From positions 1,804,144,967 through 1,804,208,966 of the forward strand of contig CM057450.1 in NCBI GenBank assembly GCA_016271365.2: a stretch of 64,000 bases of DNA, read 5' to 3'. Positions 63,961 through 64,000 of the stretch are shown piece after piece (positions within the stretch are counted from its first letter, which is position 1; the number at the start of each line of letters is the position of its first letter). Source of the DNA: Neoceratodus forsteri. Its lineage: Eukaryota > Chordata > Ceratodontiformes > Ceratodontidae. The notes beneath the pieces were generated by a model. The model did no database searches and was not told the origin of the DNA. It worked only from the letters and a program-made list of their open reading frames with translations. A program made the position numbers and the translations under genes.

Positions 63961-64000
63961 CATGCAAATGGGGCCATAATTCATGCAAGGCGCAGGGGGG

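Noticed and set aside
1..64000. Host protein-coding gene or exon
   Set aside because: Every recognisable frame belongs to a transposable element; no multi-exon or conserved cellular protein signal was seen.

Overview
The window looks like a piece of a large, repeat-saturated vertebrate genome, most likely an amphibian (caecilian or salamander type) or a non-avian reptile. I base this on the mixture of transposable elements: L2/CR1-group and L1 LINEs, Penelope-like elements (PLEs), a Gmr1-type Ty3/Gypsy element, a hAT element, a palindromic TA-flanked MITE and a tRNA-headed SINE. Coding traces are interrupted by stops and frameshifts. I see no host gene, no bacterial-style operon, no stand-alone tRNA or rRNA gene and no CRISPR array. 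The species itself is an inference.

Layout. 0.7-3.5 kb: two broken L2-group LINE fragments (+). 3.5-5.2 kb: truncated PLE with an inverted pseudo-LTR (pLTR). 5.5-11.5 kb: the best preserved L2-group LINE (+), with a repeat-rich 5' region and a SINE inserted in that region. 11.7-12.3 kb: another SINE. 12.9-16.6 kb: L2-group LINE (-) with a clear 2A-like peptide. 16.6-26.5 kb: Gmr1-like Ty3/Gypsy element (-) with the order Gag knuckle, protease, integrase, RT, RNase H, LTR. Its RT is split by a 4.67-kb TG...CA element that itself contains a hAT element, a CR1 fragment and a SINE, and its RT/RNase H is split by a palindromic MITE. 26.5-30.8 kb: L1-like element (+). 31.4-32.8 kb: CR1 fragment (+). 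32.8-51.6 kb: near full-length CR1 (-), cut in its endonuclease by a 14.3-kb head-to-tail PLE array with a 12-15 bp target duplication. 51.7-57.3 kb: a second, divergent PLE. 57.4-58.3 kb: L1 scrap. 58.4-62.3 kb: third PLE pLTR as inverted pieces around a CR1 (+) that carries a SINE. 62.3-63.5 kb: C-terminal remnant of another LINE. 63.7-64 kb: a cluster of three hairpins.

How the parts work together. Nothing here is a cooperating host pathway; the window is a stack of nested selfish elements whose insertion order can be read. The SINEs have poly(A) tails and 11-16 bp target duplications, which fits L1-type mobilisation in trans. The PLEs carry RT, a zinc-binding motif and a GIY-YIG endonuclease, plus hammerhead-ribozyme-like motifs in their pLTRs.

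The most interesting signal is in the PLEs. In both array copies an upstream open frame overlaps the RT frame in the -1 register. The overlap contains the classic slippery heptamer A AAA AAC, and the divergent second PLE has A AAA AAT at the equivalent place. This suggests that these PLEs made their RT by programmed -1 frameshifting. The other main signals are multi-family hammerhead motifs, shared nonsense codons in the tandem PLE copies, 2A-like peptides in three LINEs and the integrase-first pol order.
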